DNA from: Dasypus novemcinctus
Taxonomy: Eukaryota > Chordata > Mammalia > Cingulata > Dasypodidae
Length of the DNA stretch: 64,000 nucleotides
Direction of reading: 5' to 3'
Assembly (NCBI RefSeq): GCF_030445035.2
Contig: NC_080701.1
Location: forward strand, 22,908,798 to 22,972,797
Under the pieces are notes generated by a model. That model was not told where the DNA came from and made no database searches. It saw only the letters and a program-made list of their open reading frames with translations. The translations under genes were made by a program, and so were the position numbers. Below, in pieces: positions 48,316-59,248 of the stretch (its first letter is position 1; each line of letters begins with the position of its first letter).

Positions 48316-50345
48316 ATGGCTAATGTAAGTAATTCCTTGGCAGTAATAACACTGAATGTTAAAGGATTAATAACATTCTGTAAGATAGATCTCATGCTGG
48401 GCCACAGAATAACTTTCAATGAATTCAGAAAGACTGAAATTATACAAAGTAATTTCTCTGACCACAATGAGATGAATTTGGAAATCTGAAAGGAGGAGAG
48501 AGGCAGATTAGGCACAAATATATGGAAGTAAAACAACACACTCTCAGACAATCAGTGCGTCAAGGGGGAAATTGAAAAAGAAATCTAACTATCTTGAAAC
48601 AAATGAAAATGACAACACAATATATCAGAACCTATGGGATGCAGCAAGAGCAGTGCTGAGAAGGAAATTCATTGCCATAAATGCCTACATTAAAAAGAAG
48701 GGCTAAAATCGAAGGCCTAACTGTACACCTGGAAGAATTAGAAAAAGAACAATGAACTAACCCCAAAAAAAAGTCGAAAGAAGGAAATAAGAAAGATTTG
48801 AGCAGAGCTAAATTAACTTGAAAATTAAAAAAAGCACTAGAAAAAAAAAACCAAAAGTTCATTCTTTGAGAAGATCAATAAAATTGACAAACCCTTAGCT
48901 AGACTAACAAAGAAAAAAGAGAGAAGATGCAAATACACAAAGTAAGAAATGAGGAAGGGAATATCACCACTGACCCCACAGAAGTTAAAGAGTTCATAAG
49001 AAGATACTTTGAAAAATTACATGCCAATAAGAAGGATAATTTAGAGGAAATGGACAAATTCCTAGAAACACACAAGCAGCCTACATTGATGAAACAAGAA
49101 ACTGATGAATTCAACAGACCAGTCACAAGTAATGAGGTAGAATCAGTTACCAAAACCTTCCAATTAAGAAAAGCCAAGTACCAGACAGCTTTATAGGTGA
49201 ATTCTACCAAACATTCCAGAAAGAACTAACACCAATCCTGCTTAAACTCTTCCAAAAAATAGAAGTGGAGGGAACATTGTCTAACACATTTTATGATGCC
49301 AAAATCACCCTAATACCAAAGCCAAACAAAGATGCAATGAGAAAAGAAAACTACAGACCAATCTCTCTAATGAAGCTAGATACTAGACTCCTCCAAGAAA
49401 TACTTGGTAATCATATACAAAACACATCAAATAAATTGCACACCATGACCAAGTGGGCTCCATCCCTGGTATGCAAGCGTGGTTCAACATAAGAATATCA
49501 ATCATTGTAATACACCACATAAATATATTGAAAGAAAAAAATCACATGATCATCTCTATAGATGGAGAAAAAGCATTTGACAAAATATAGCACCCTTTCC
49601 TGATAAAAACACTTTGAAAGATAAGAATAGAAAGAAACTTCCTCAACCTGATAAACTGTATATGTGAAAAATTATAGCTAACATATTCCATGGTGAAATC
49701 TTAAAAGCTTTTCCTCTAAGATTGGGAACAAGACAATGATGCCCACTTCCACTGCTCTTCTTTAACATTGTGTTAGAGGTATTTGCACTAGCACGAGGCA
49801 ATAAAAAGAAATCATAGGCATCTAAATAGGAAAGAAAAGTAAAAATTTCACTATTTGCAGATGACATGATCCTATACCTTGGAAGCCCTGCAAAATCTAC
49901 AACAAAGCTTCTAGAGCTTATGAATGAGTTCAGTAAAGTGGCAGGTTAAAAGATCAATATGCAAAAGTCAGTAGCATTTCAGTACCCCAATAATGAGCAA
50001 GCTGGAGAGGAAAGTAAGAAAAAATTCCATTTACACTGGCAACTAAAATAATCAAATACCTAGGAATAAATTTAACTAAAGATGTAAAACACTTGTACAC
50101 AGAATACCACAGAACACTTTTAAAGGAAATCAAAGAAGACCTAAATAAATTGACAAATATTTCCTGTTCATGGATAGGAAGACTAAATACCATTCAGATG
50201 TCTATTCTACCCAAACTGGTTTACAGATTTAATGCCATCCCCCAATAAAAATTACCACAACATTTATTATTGAATTAGAAAAACTAATTATGAAATTTAT
50301 TTGGAAAGGCAAGGGACCCTGAATAGCAAAAGCCCCATTCACTTC
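48316..50345 (+). pseudogene. L1 C ORF2, endonuclease region deleted
   Basis: It starts with the NSLAVITLNVKGL region, then at about 48370 jumps to the DxMxGHR region (CATGCTGGGCCACAGAATAA), losing about 500 bp of endonuclease coding including the QETH and GDFN motifs. The reverse transcriptase part keeps [17 protein letters not shown] and the catalytic FADDMILY at about 49853-49876, but with several frameshifts. Non-functional. Confidence 0.8.
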
Positions 50346-50530
50346 CCAAAGGTTCATTTTTTTTTTTTTTAATTTTTTTATTTTTTATTGACTTTGTAAT
50401 AATATTACATTAAAAATATATATGTGAGGTCCCATTCAACCCCATCCCCCCACCCCCCCTCTCCCCCCCCCCCCAACAACACTCGTTCCCATCATCATGA
50501 CACATCCATTGGATCCAAAGGTTCATTTTT
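50346..50530 (-). mobile_element. Short L1 3'-end insertion with target-site duplication
   Basis: CCAAAGGTTCATTTTT occurs at 50346-50361 and 50515-50530. Between them are a T-run (poly(A) on the - strand), TTTATTGACTTTGTAATAAT, a C-rich tract and CATCATGACACATCCATTG: the extreme 3' end (about 150 bp) of the L1 family seen at 6961-7329. The clean duplication indicates a young insertion. Confidence 0.9.
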
Positions 50531-50995
50531 GATTACTGTTTGTGTGGAATATCTTTTTCCAAACTTTTACTTTCAATCTTGTATATAAGGTGAGTCTCCT
50601 GTAGATAGCATATAAATGATTTACATTTTTTATCCATTCTGCCAGTTGGTGTTTTGATAATCTATTATCATTAAATGTTATTACTGTAAAGACATTATGC
50701 AGTTCACCCATTATAACTTTTGATTTTCCATCAACCTATCTTACTATTATCTGTTTTTTTACATTTTTTGTTACCCTTACTAATAATCTTCATTTCTACA
50801 CTCTTTTTCAGGCCTCTCTCTCCTGTCTTTTCTTTTCCTGTTTTGGTGTTTCATGCTGTCCTTCAATTCCCTGAGACCCTCTTCCATTTTTACCCTTCTT
50901 TTCTCTTTTTGTTCTCCTGTCTTTTCAAATTCAAATGCTCTGTCCTCCAACGCACTTACTCCATCCTCAACCAATTAAAATCTGTTATTATGTGC
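50531..50995 (-). mobile_element. L1 'A', - strand, ORF2 start and part of ORF1
   Basis: Reverse-complement L1: the ORF2 N-terminus (CATTAAATGTTATTACTGTAA) then the ORF1 coiled-coil region (GTTTCATGCTGTCCTTCAAT, GCTCTGTCCTCCAACGCAC). It stops mid-ORF1 at about 50995 and appears to continue at 57600. Confidence 0.65.
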
Positions 50996-51004
50996 TTCCA
51001 AGAT

Positions 51005-51098
51005 ATATTTTTAAGAGGTACTGAGGATTGAATCCAGGACCTCATATGTGGAAGACACAAAGACACATGCTCAACCACTGAGCTACATCTGCTGCCTA
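51005..51098 (-). mobile_element. Short tRNA-like SINE remnant
   Basis: GAGGTACTGAGGATTGAATC ... CTCAACCACTGAGCTACATC, the same type as at 31534-31735. Confidence 0.75.
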
Positions 51099-51719
51099 AA
51101 ATTTTTTTTATTTCTTTTTCTAAAATGAATTTTATTGACACATATTAATAAAGCATACAGTTCCTCCAAGGTATACAATCAGTGATATTTGCTATAATCA
51201 CATAGTTGTGCATTCATCACTTCAGTTCTGAGAACATTTTCATTATTTCAATAATAATAAACAAAAAAAGCAAAGAAAAAAAAGAAAATTGCTCACCTCT
51301 CAATCTCTCTGTGCTTCCCCCACTGAACATAGGCTATTCTATCCAAAGTGTATAATCAATGGCTTTTAGTATAATCACAATGTTGTACATTCATCATCTT
51401 AAAAATTCTAGAACAATTTCTTTACTCCAAAAAGAAAGACTCCAAACCCCTTAGTGTTCCTTCCTTAGACCTACATAACAACTAATCTTTCATCTTTATG
51501 AATTGATTTATATTTACATTTTGTAAAAATGGAATAATAAAATATGTCATACTCTGTATTTGGTCTCCATTTAGTATAATGTTTTTTTTCTTTTTGTCTG
51601 ATATTAACATTGTGTAATATTAACTTACATTTATTCAGCTTCAAAGAAAAATGGTCTTATATATGCAATTCTACCCATATTCATATTTCACATAATACAT
51701 TTAGTTCATAGTAGGGTAA

Positions 51720-54700
51720 TCATACAGTATTTTTCCCTTTGTGTCTGGCTTGCTTCACTCAACATAATGTCCTCCAGGTTCATCCATGTTGTCATATGTT
51801 TCATGACTTCAGCTCTTCTTACTGCTGCATAATATTCCATCATGCGTATACTCCACAGTTTGTATATCCATTCATCAGTTGATGGACACCTGGGTTCTTT
51901 ACTACTTTTGACTATTGTGAATAACCAGCTATGAAATTGGTGTGCAGATACCTATTCATGTTGCTGCACTCAGTTTTTCTGGGTATATACCTAGCAATGG
52001 TATTTCCAGGTCCCATGGCAAGTTTATAATCAACTTCATTAGGAGCTGCAAACAGTCCTCCATGGTGGCTGTACCATTCTACATTCCCACCAACAATGAA
52101 TAAGCATTCCTATCTCTCCACCTCCTCTCCACTATTTACAGTTTTCAGACTTTTTAATAGCAGCCAGTTTAATAGTTGTGAAATGATATCTTATTTTAGT
52201 TTTCATTTGCATTTCCGTAATCACTAGTGACATTTTTTATGTCTCTCTTCACCATTTGTATTTCTTCTTGGGATAGTTGTCTTTTCAAGTCTTTTTATCG
52301 TTTGAGTTGTATATATTATAGATATTATATATCATAGATATTAAACCGTTATCGGATATGGGATTGACAAATATTTTCTCCCATTGAGTCGGCTGCCTTT
52401 TCACCCTTTTGACAGTCCTTTGAGGTGCAAAAAAGTTGAATTTTGAGGAGATCCCATTTATCTATTTTTCTTTTGTTGCTTGTGCTTCAGGCATAAGGTT
52501 TAAGAAATTACCTTCTACCACAAGATCATGAAGATGTTTTCCTACATTTTCTTTTAGGAGTTTTATGGCTGTTGTTTTTATATTTAAGTTCTTGAATCAT
52601 TTTGAGTTAATTTTTGTATAAGGTGTGAGATAGGTGTCCTCTTTCTTTTTGTAGATATTGCTACCCAGTTCTCCCAGCAACATTTGTTGACTAGACTGTT
52701 CTGGCTCAGCTTGGTGGGTTTAGCAACCTTGTCAAAAATCACTTGACTAGAGATCTGAGGGTCAATTTCTGAGTTCTCATTTTGGTTCCATTGGTCAATT
52801 TGTCTGTCCTTATGCCAGTCCCATGCTGTGTGTTTTGTTTTTTGTTTTTTACCATTCTAGCTAAGAATTTGTTTTAAAGTTAGGAAGCAAGAGTCCTTGA
52901 ACTTTGCTCTTCTCTTTTAAGACATTTTTTGCTATTCAGGGTCCCTTACCCTTCCAAATAAATTTGGTTATCAGTTTTCAGTTTCTTCAAAAAGGGCTGT
53001 TGGGATTTTTATTGGAATTGCATTGAAACTGTAATTCAGTTTTGGTAGAATTGACATCTTAATGATATTAATCTTCCAATCCATGAACACAGAATGTCCT
53101 TCCATTTATGTAAGTCTTCTTCAGTAGCTTTTAGTAATGTTTTGTAGTTTTCTGAATGAGGTCCTTTATGTCCTTGGTTAAGTTTATTCCTAAATTCTAA
53201 TTCTGTTAGTCACTATTATAAATGGAATTTTTTTTTCTGATTTCCTCTTCAGACTGTACATTAGAAGTGTATAAAAACACTATCGATTTTTGCATATTGA
53301 CCTTGTTTCCTGCCACTTTGCTGAACTTGTCCATTAATTCTAGTAGTTTGTCATAGATTTTTCAGAATTTTCTAGATATAGGATCATGTCATCAGTGAAT
53401 AGTGAAAGTTTTACTTCTTTCTTTCCTATTTGGATGCCTTTTATTTCTTTGTCTAGCCTAATCTAGCTAAAACTTCTAGCACAATATTGAATAAAAATAG
53501 TGACAGTGGACATTCTTGTCTTGTTCCTGATCTCAGTGAGAAAGCATTCAGTCTTTCACCATTGAGTACAATGTTAGGTGTAGGTTTTTCATGTATGCAC
53601 TTTACCATATTGAGATAGCTTCCTTGTATTTCTATCTTTTGGAGTATTTTTTTTTTTAATCAAGAAAGAGTGTTGTATTTTGTCAAATGCCTTTTTAGCA
53701 TCAATCAAAAGGCTCATGTGATTTCTCTTCTTCAATTTATCAATGTGATTTATTACACTAATTTTCTTGTGTTGAACAACACTTATGTACCTTGGATAAA
53801 ACCTACTTTATCATGGTGTATAATTCTTTTAATGTGTTTTTGGATTCAGTTTGCAAGTATTTATTTTTTTTGAGAATTTTTTTGTCTATTTTCATTAGAG
53901 CTATTGGTATGTAATTTTCTTTTTTGTAGTATCTTTGCCTGGTTTTGGTATTAGGGTGATGTTGGCTTCATAAAATGAGTTTGGTGGCATTCTTTCCTAT
54001 TCAGTTTTTTGGAAGAGCTTGAACAAAATCAGTATTAGTTCATCTTTGAATGATTGGTAGAATTCACTGGCAAACCATCTGGTCCCAGGCTTTTCATCTT
54101 TGGGAGTGTTTTGATGAGTGTTTTAATCTCTTCACTTGTGATTGGTTTGTTGAGTTCTTCTATTTCTTCTAAAGTAAGTGTAGCTGGTTCATGTGTTTCC
54201 AGAAATTTGTCCATTTTATCTACATTTTCTCATTTTTTGGCATACAGTTGTTCATAGTATCCTCTTATGATCTCTCTTATTTCTATGTGGTCAGTGGTAA
54301 TGTTCCCCCCTTCTCATTTCTAATTTTATTTCTTTGTGTCTTCTCTCTTTTTTTCTTTATCAGTCTAGCTAAGAGTTTGTCGATTTTGTTGATCTTCTCA
54401 AAGATCCAACTTTTGGTTTTGTTGATTCTCTCTTTTGTTTTTTTGTTCTTGATTTCATTTATTTCTGCTCTGATCTTTACTATTTCTTTCCTTCAGCTTG
54501 ATTTGGGATTAGTTTGCTGTACTTTTTCTAGTTCTTCCAGGTGTGCAGTTAGGGCTTCAATTTTAACTTTTTCTTCTTTTTTAATGTAAGTATTGAGGAC
54601 TATAGATTTCCCTTTCAGCACTGCCTTTGCAGTGTCCCATGGGTTTCAATATGTTGTATTCTCATTTTCATTCATCTCAAGATATTTGCTGAATTCTCTT

Positions 54701-55480
54701 GCAATATCTTCTTTGACCCACTGGTTGTTTAAGAGTGTGTTGTTTAATCTCCATATATTTGTGAATTTCCCTTTTTTCTGTCCATTATTGATTTCCAGAT
54801 TCATTCTCTGATCATTATGATCAGAGAAAGTGTTTTGTATAATTTCAGTCTTTCAAATTTATTGAGACTTGTCTTGTGACCCAACATATGGTCTACCTTG
54901 GAGAAGATTCCATGATCACTTGAAAAAAATATATAACCTGCTGTCCTGGGTGCAATGCTCTATAGATGTCTGTTAACTCTAGTTTTTTTTATCATATTAT
55001 TCAGGTTCTCTGTTTCTTTATTTATCCTGTCCAGACATTCTATCCACTACTGAAAGTGGTGTATTGAAGTCGCCAACTATTATTGTAGAGACATCTATTT
55101 CTCCCTTCAACTTTGCCAGTGTGTGCCTCATGTATCTTGGGGCACTCAGGTTAGGTACATAAATACTTAGAATAGTTATTTCTTCTTGGTGAATTGCTTC
55201 TTTTATTAATATATAATGACCTTCTTTATGCCTTATAACAGTTTGCACTTAAAATTTATTTTGTCTGATATTAGTATTGCTACTTCAGCTCTATTTGCAT
55301 AGAATATCTATTTCCAACCTTTCACTGTTAACCTGATTGTGTCCTTACATCTGAGGTGAGTCTTGTAGACAACATGTAGATGGGTCATATTTTTAAATCC
55401 ATTTTATCAGTCTGTGTCTTTTGATTGGGGAGTTCAAGCCATTAGCATTCAATGTTATAACTGTAAAGGCATTATTTACT
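51720..55480 (-). pseudogene. L1 B ORF2, disrupted
   Basis: On the - strand the endonuclease part carries [11 protein letters not shown] (about 55075), and the reverse transcriptase core has FTDDMIL where the catalytic motif is normally F-A-D-D (about 53385). The C-terminal end matches the ATGTTGAGTGAAGCAAGCC block at about 51745. Many stops and frameshifts. Confidence 0.8.
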
Positions 55481-55534
55481 TCATCCATTTTGATCTTTGA
55501 CTTTCAGTTGTCATACTATACTATAATCTATTAT

Positions 55535-56480
55535 TTACTCTTTCTGATATTCTTCATTTCTACACTCTTCTCCAAGGCCCTTGCCCTTGTTTTTTCTTTC
55601 AGACTGAAGCACTCCCATAATTCTGTTTTTTTGGTAATCTATCAGTTTTTGTCTGTCTGTGAAGACTTTAAACTCTCCTTCACTTTTGAAGTCCAGTTTT
55701 GCCAGATATAGAATTCTTGGCTGGCAGTTTTTCCCTTTCAATACTTTAAATACACACCACTTTCTTCTCTCCTCTATGGAGGAGAGGTCAGCACTTAATC
55801 TTATCAAGTTTCCCTTGTAGGTGATGCTTTGCTTTTCTCTTGCTGCTTTCAAAATTGTCTCTTTATCTCTGATACTTGTCATTCTGAATAGTAGGTGTCT
55901 CAGGGTAGGTCTATTCATGTTTATTCTGTTTGGGATGCTTTGTCTTTCTTGGGCATTGGTATTTATGACTTCCATAAGGGTAGGGAAGTTTTCAGTCATT
56001 GTTTCCTCAAATATTCTTTCTGCCCCTTTTCCATTCTCTTCTCCTTGTGGGATGCCAATAATATGATGCTTTTGTGTTTCATGTTGTCGTTCAATTCCCT
56101 TAGATCCTGTCCCATTTTTTTCCCCCCCATTCTCTTGGCTTTTAATTCTTCTGTCTTTTCCAGTTCAGATGTTCTGTCTTCAAAATCACTAATTCTGTCT
56201 TCAGGCAGTTCTAATCTGCTCTTCTGTGTCTCATCCATTGTGTTTTTCATTCTCGTAAGATCAGTTACTTTTCTTTGCAGACTTTCAAATTGTTCTTTAT
56301 GCTCACCCTGTGTTTTCTTATTATCCTTTATCTCTTTAGTCATATTTTCTTTAAATTCTTAAAATGATTTATGAGAGTTGTGTGATTGTCATTAATTGTC
56401 TCAATTCTGAATCTCTTCAGGATATTTGGTTTGTTCCCTTGTCTGGGCCATCTCTTCCTGTCTCTTAGTATGGCTCATGA
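55535..56480 (-). pseudogene. L1 B ORF1, disrupted
   Basis: A 154-codon C-terminal frame (55535-55999) has RLSADLSSIEERRKW and ILKAAREKQS motifs. A coiled-coil N-terminal frame (55996-56343) has a KTQGEHKEQFESLQRKVTDL start. A frame break separates the two near 55996. Confidence 0.8.
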
Positions 56481-56690
56481 TTTTTTTTTGCTGATGTCTA
56501 GGATCTAATATGTTGGTAAATTTACTCTGATGGCAAATCTCTCTTGCCTATTGTTATTATTTTTTCACAGCTTTTTAATATTTGGTTCAACATATCCTAA
56601 TTCTTTATATTTGCCCAGCTTAAGTTACCAAAACCATGCCAGGGGCTTGCTAATGGCATGCAGACTTTCTCCCAGGGGTGGGGTGAAAAG

Positions 56691-57139
56691 CCTCTAAAAG
56701 GGGAAGCAGACTTGGCCCAGTGGATAGGGCATCCATCTACCACATGGGAGGTCCGCAGTTCAAACCCCGGGCCTCCTTGACCCGTGTGGAGCTGGCCCAT
56801 GCGCAGTGCTGATGCACGCAAGGAGTGCCGTGCCACACAGACATGTCCCTGCGTAGGGGAGCCCCACGAGCGAGGACTGTGCCCCGTAAGGAGAGCTGCC
56901 CAGTGCGAAAAGAAAGTTCAGCCTGCCCAGGAATGGTGCTGCACACACAGAGAGCTGACACAACAAGATGAGTGTAACAAAAAGAGACACAGAGTCCCAT
57001 GCTGCTGACAACAACAGAAGTGAACAAAGAAGAACATGCAGCAAATGGACAGAGAGCAGACAATGGGGAGGCGTGTTGGGGGGAAAGGGGAGAAAAATAA
57101 ATAAAAAATAAAAATCTAAAAAAAAAAATCCTCTATAAA
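56691..57139 (+). mobile_element. DAS SINE inserted in the L1 B 5'UTR
   Basis: The tRNA-like head begins at about 56701 (GGAAGCAGACTTGGCCCAG). The tail AAATAAATAAAAAATAAAAA ends near 57128. An approximate duplication CCTCTAAAA / CCTCTATAAA flanks it. It is opposite in orientation to the host L1. Confidence 0.9.
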
Positions 57140-57599
57140 TAGTTTCTGTCCATGTAATTTCCAGACTGGCCAGCTGATGGTGCTTGTTGGTGCACTATTC
57201 CCTAGAGGTGTATCCCTTGTTTTCATCTGGCAAGCTGGATTCCAAGTAGACTCCAATACCTGAATTCACTGAAGAAAAGCCCCCCAACTCCCCCTCGCTT
57301 TTTTCCATAAAAGCTGGCAGGGAGGAAGATGTCTGCTACCCTCTCAGTCAGCTTCAATGAGCCACAGGTTTTACTGCCACTGAATATCTTGGAGGGTGTG
57401 GAAGGGGAGCTCTTCCCAGCAGCTGGGAGGTTTAGTAACTCACAGTTTGTTGTTTTGGCTCTCTCTCCCTCAACCTCCTGGGAGTTGTGAAGCACTCTCC
57501 TGGTCTGCTGACCCTCAAAGCAGGTCCCTCTGGCAGTTTTAGACACTTTCTCCATTGGTTTTATGAGAGTGCTGAGCCTTATCTGCTAGTCCAATGCCA

Positions 57600-59248
57600 T
57601 GTTTTCACAATCATTTAAAGCACTTTTTAACTTTTGTTTTTCTTTTGATTTGTTTCCCCCTGTATTTTTAATCTCTTCCATTATGTCTTTCATTCCCATA
57701 AGTTGTTACTTTTCTTTGCAAACTTACAATTCTTTGTGTTCAACCAGTGTCTTCGTAATATTAATCTATTTAGCCATCTCATTGAATTTATTAAGGCATA
57801 TTGTTTGTGTATCTGTTATTAGTTGTCTCCAATCCCGTTTGTCCTCTGAGGGTTAAATTGTTTCTTTGTCTGGGCCATATCTTTCTATTTCTTAGTATAG
57901 CTTGTAATTTTCCTGTTATCTTGGCATCTGATTTTTTTATGTGTTTATTCTGTGCTCAATTTCTCCCTTTAGCCTATGGTTTTCTCATTGGTTGGCTTTT
58001 TTGCTAAAGCTTCCTTTGTTCTTCCTCCATGAATGTTTGTTCCATTTGTTTTTTACTTTCCTCTGTATATTTTAATATTCTTTTTGTTTTCTCTTGCAGC
58101 TATTTCCTGGAGGGCTAATTTTGGTAGAAGTGTCCTCCTGGAAACAACTTTCCCAGCTCTGGTTTCCCAGTCAAAACAGGCTCACAGGGTCTATAAATGG
58201 AGTGTAGATTCTGTAGATTCTGTGCTGTTCAAGGTGGGTGGGGTGAGTCTTTCTGCTCTGCCAGCAGAGACAGTGTGCACTTCCCGTCCTTTCGGGGCCT
58301 TGGAGCTTAGTGTGCAGTGGCCTTTTTCAAGGTAGATAGGGTAAATCTACCTGACCTGCCTGCAAGGAGGGTGCTCTGAGTCCATGGGCTCTGAGTGTGC
58401 AGCAGTCCTTCCACGTGGGTGGGGTGAATCTGTCTTCACTGCCCATGAGGGTGTATACTTCCTTTGTCCTGGGGTGCATTGGGGCCAAGTGTGCAGCAGC
58501 CCTTTTAAGGTGGATGGGGTGAATTTGCCTGCCCTGCCATGTGAGAGTTCATACTTCCTCTCTGGGACACCAAGTGTGCAGCAGCCTTTCAAAGTGGGTG
58601 AGGTGAATCTGCCTGCATGTGCTTTCCCTCCTTCCAGGGTGCATTGGGGCCCAGTGTGAATCGGCCTGCTCTAACCATAGACAATGTTCAAGCTGCACCC
58701 AGTTTTCACTCCTGCTGGGTGTGGGGGCCTAAGCAGTGGCTTTCCAAATTGGGAGCACTGGATCTGATCCTTGCCACCCTGGGGGACTGGTGTGTTTTTC
58801 AGTCACCCCTGTTTCCACTCCTGTTGGTGGCAGAAACTGCACAAATGCTTCTGGCTTCTTGATGGCTTGGGCAGGTTTAACCTCAGCTGTGCTCCGGATT
58901 GGAATCCAGTAGCTGAATTTGCCAATAAACAGCTGCAGTTGGTGCCAGGCCACTTTGTATATCCTGCTTTTGAGAAAGAGAGCTTCTGCTTCCAGCCGGG
59001 CATGGGTCTGGAGGTGGCCCACCTCGCCAGTGGGGGTTGAGCAACATGGAGAAATCTACTCATGAATCTTCATCGCAGATGGTCAGTATCCTCTTCCTGT
59101 TCTTCCCTGGATGGTGCACTGTTTTCTTCTGGTCTCTGGAGCCTCCCAAACAGTTGATCCAGACAGATCCTGGCTGATTATTAGTTGCCCTTTAGGATGA
59201 ACTGATTGTTAGAGTTTCCTACTCTGTCGCCATTTAGAGTCTGCTCCC
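57600..59248 (-). mobile_element. L1 'A', - strand, 5'UTR and ORF1 start
   Basis: 57620-57960 resembles the ORF1 N-terminus and leader (compare 56217-56530: GTCTGGGCCATAT, TTACTTTTCTTTGCA). 57960-59248 is a long 5'UTR. On the - strand the element starts GGGAGCAGACTCTAAATGGC at 59248, an L1-like start. It appears to be the continuation of 50531-50995 after insertion of L1 B. Confidence 0.7.
58231..58680 (-). repeat. Five ~90-bp tandem units in the L1 A 5'UTR
   Basis: Units begin (+ strand) at about 58231, 58329, 58413, 58507 and 58592. Each holds GGTGGGTGGGGTGAATCT-like, CTGCC, an ACTTCC-like core and TGTGCAGCAGCCTTT-like blocks. They are unrelated in sequence to the ~200-bp units at 11063-11672. 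Confidence 0.8.

Larger units (their letters stand above)
46025..50345 (+). mobile_element. L1 'C', + strand, 5' portion with intact 5' end
   Basis: It begins near GTTCTGGGAAAATGGTGTTG, has a 5'UTR (46025-47630) with a pyrimidine tract and a ~60-bp tandem repeat, then degraded ORF1 and ORF2 up to the KFIWKGKGP-like region at about 50310. There the sequence switches to - strand L1. The 3' part of a + strand L1 resumes at 59249. Confidence 0.75.
51100..57598 (-). mobile_element. L1 'B', - strand, near-complete element nested in L1 A
   Basis: Read on the - strand: 5'UTR (57598 to about 56540, carrying a SINE), ORF1 (about 56480-55535), ORF2 (about 55480-51720) and a 3'UTR ending at an A-rich tail near 51100. 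All major parts are present in order (about 6.1 kb without the SINE). ORFs are broken. Confidence 0.8.

Noticed and set aside
58033..59063. Cluster of ~80-100-codon ORFs on both strands
   Set aside because: They lie in the GC-rich tandem units of an L1 5'UTR. The repeats keep frames open by chance.
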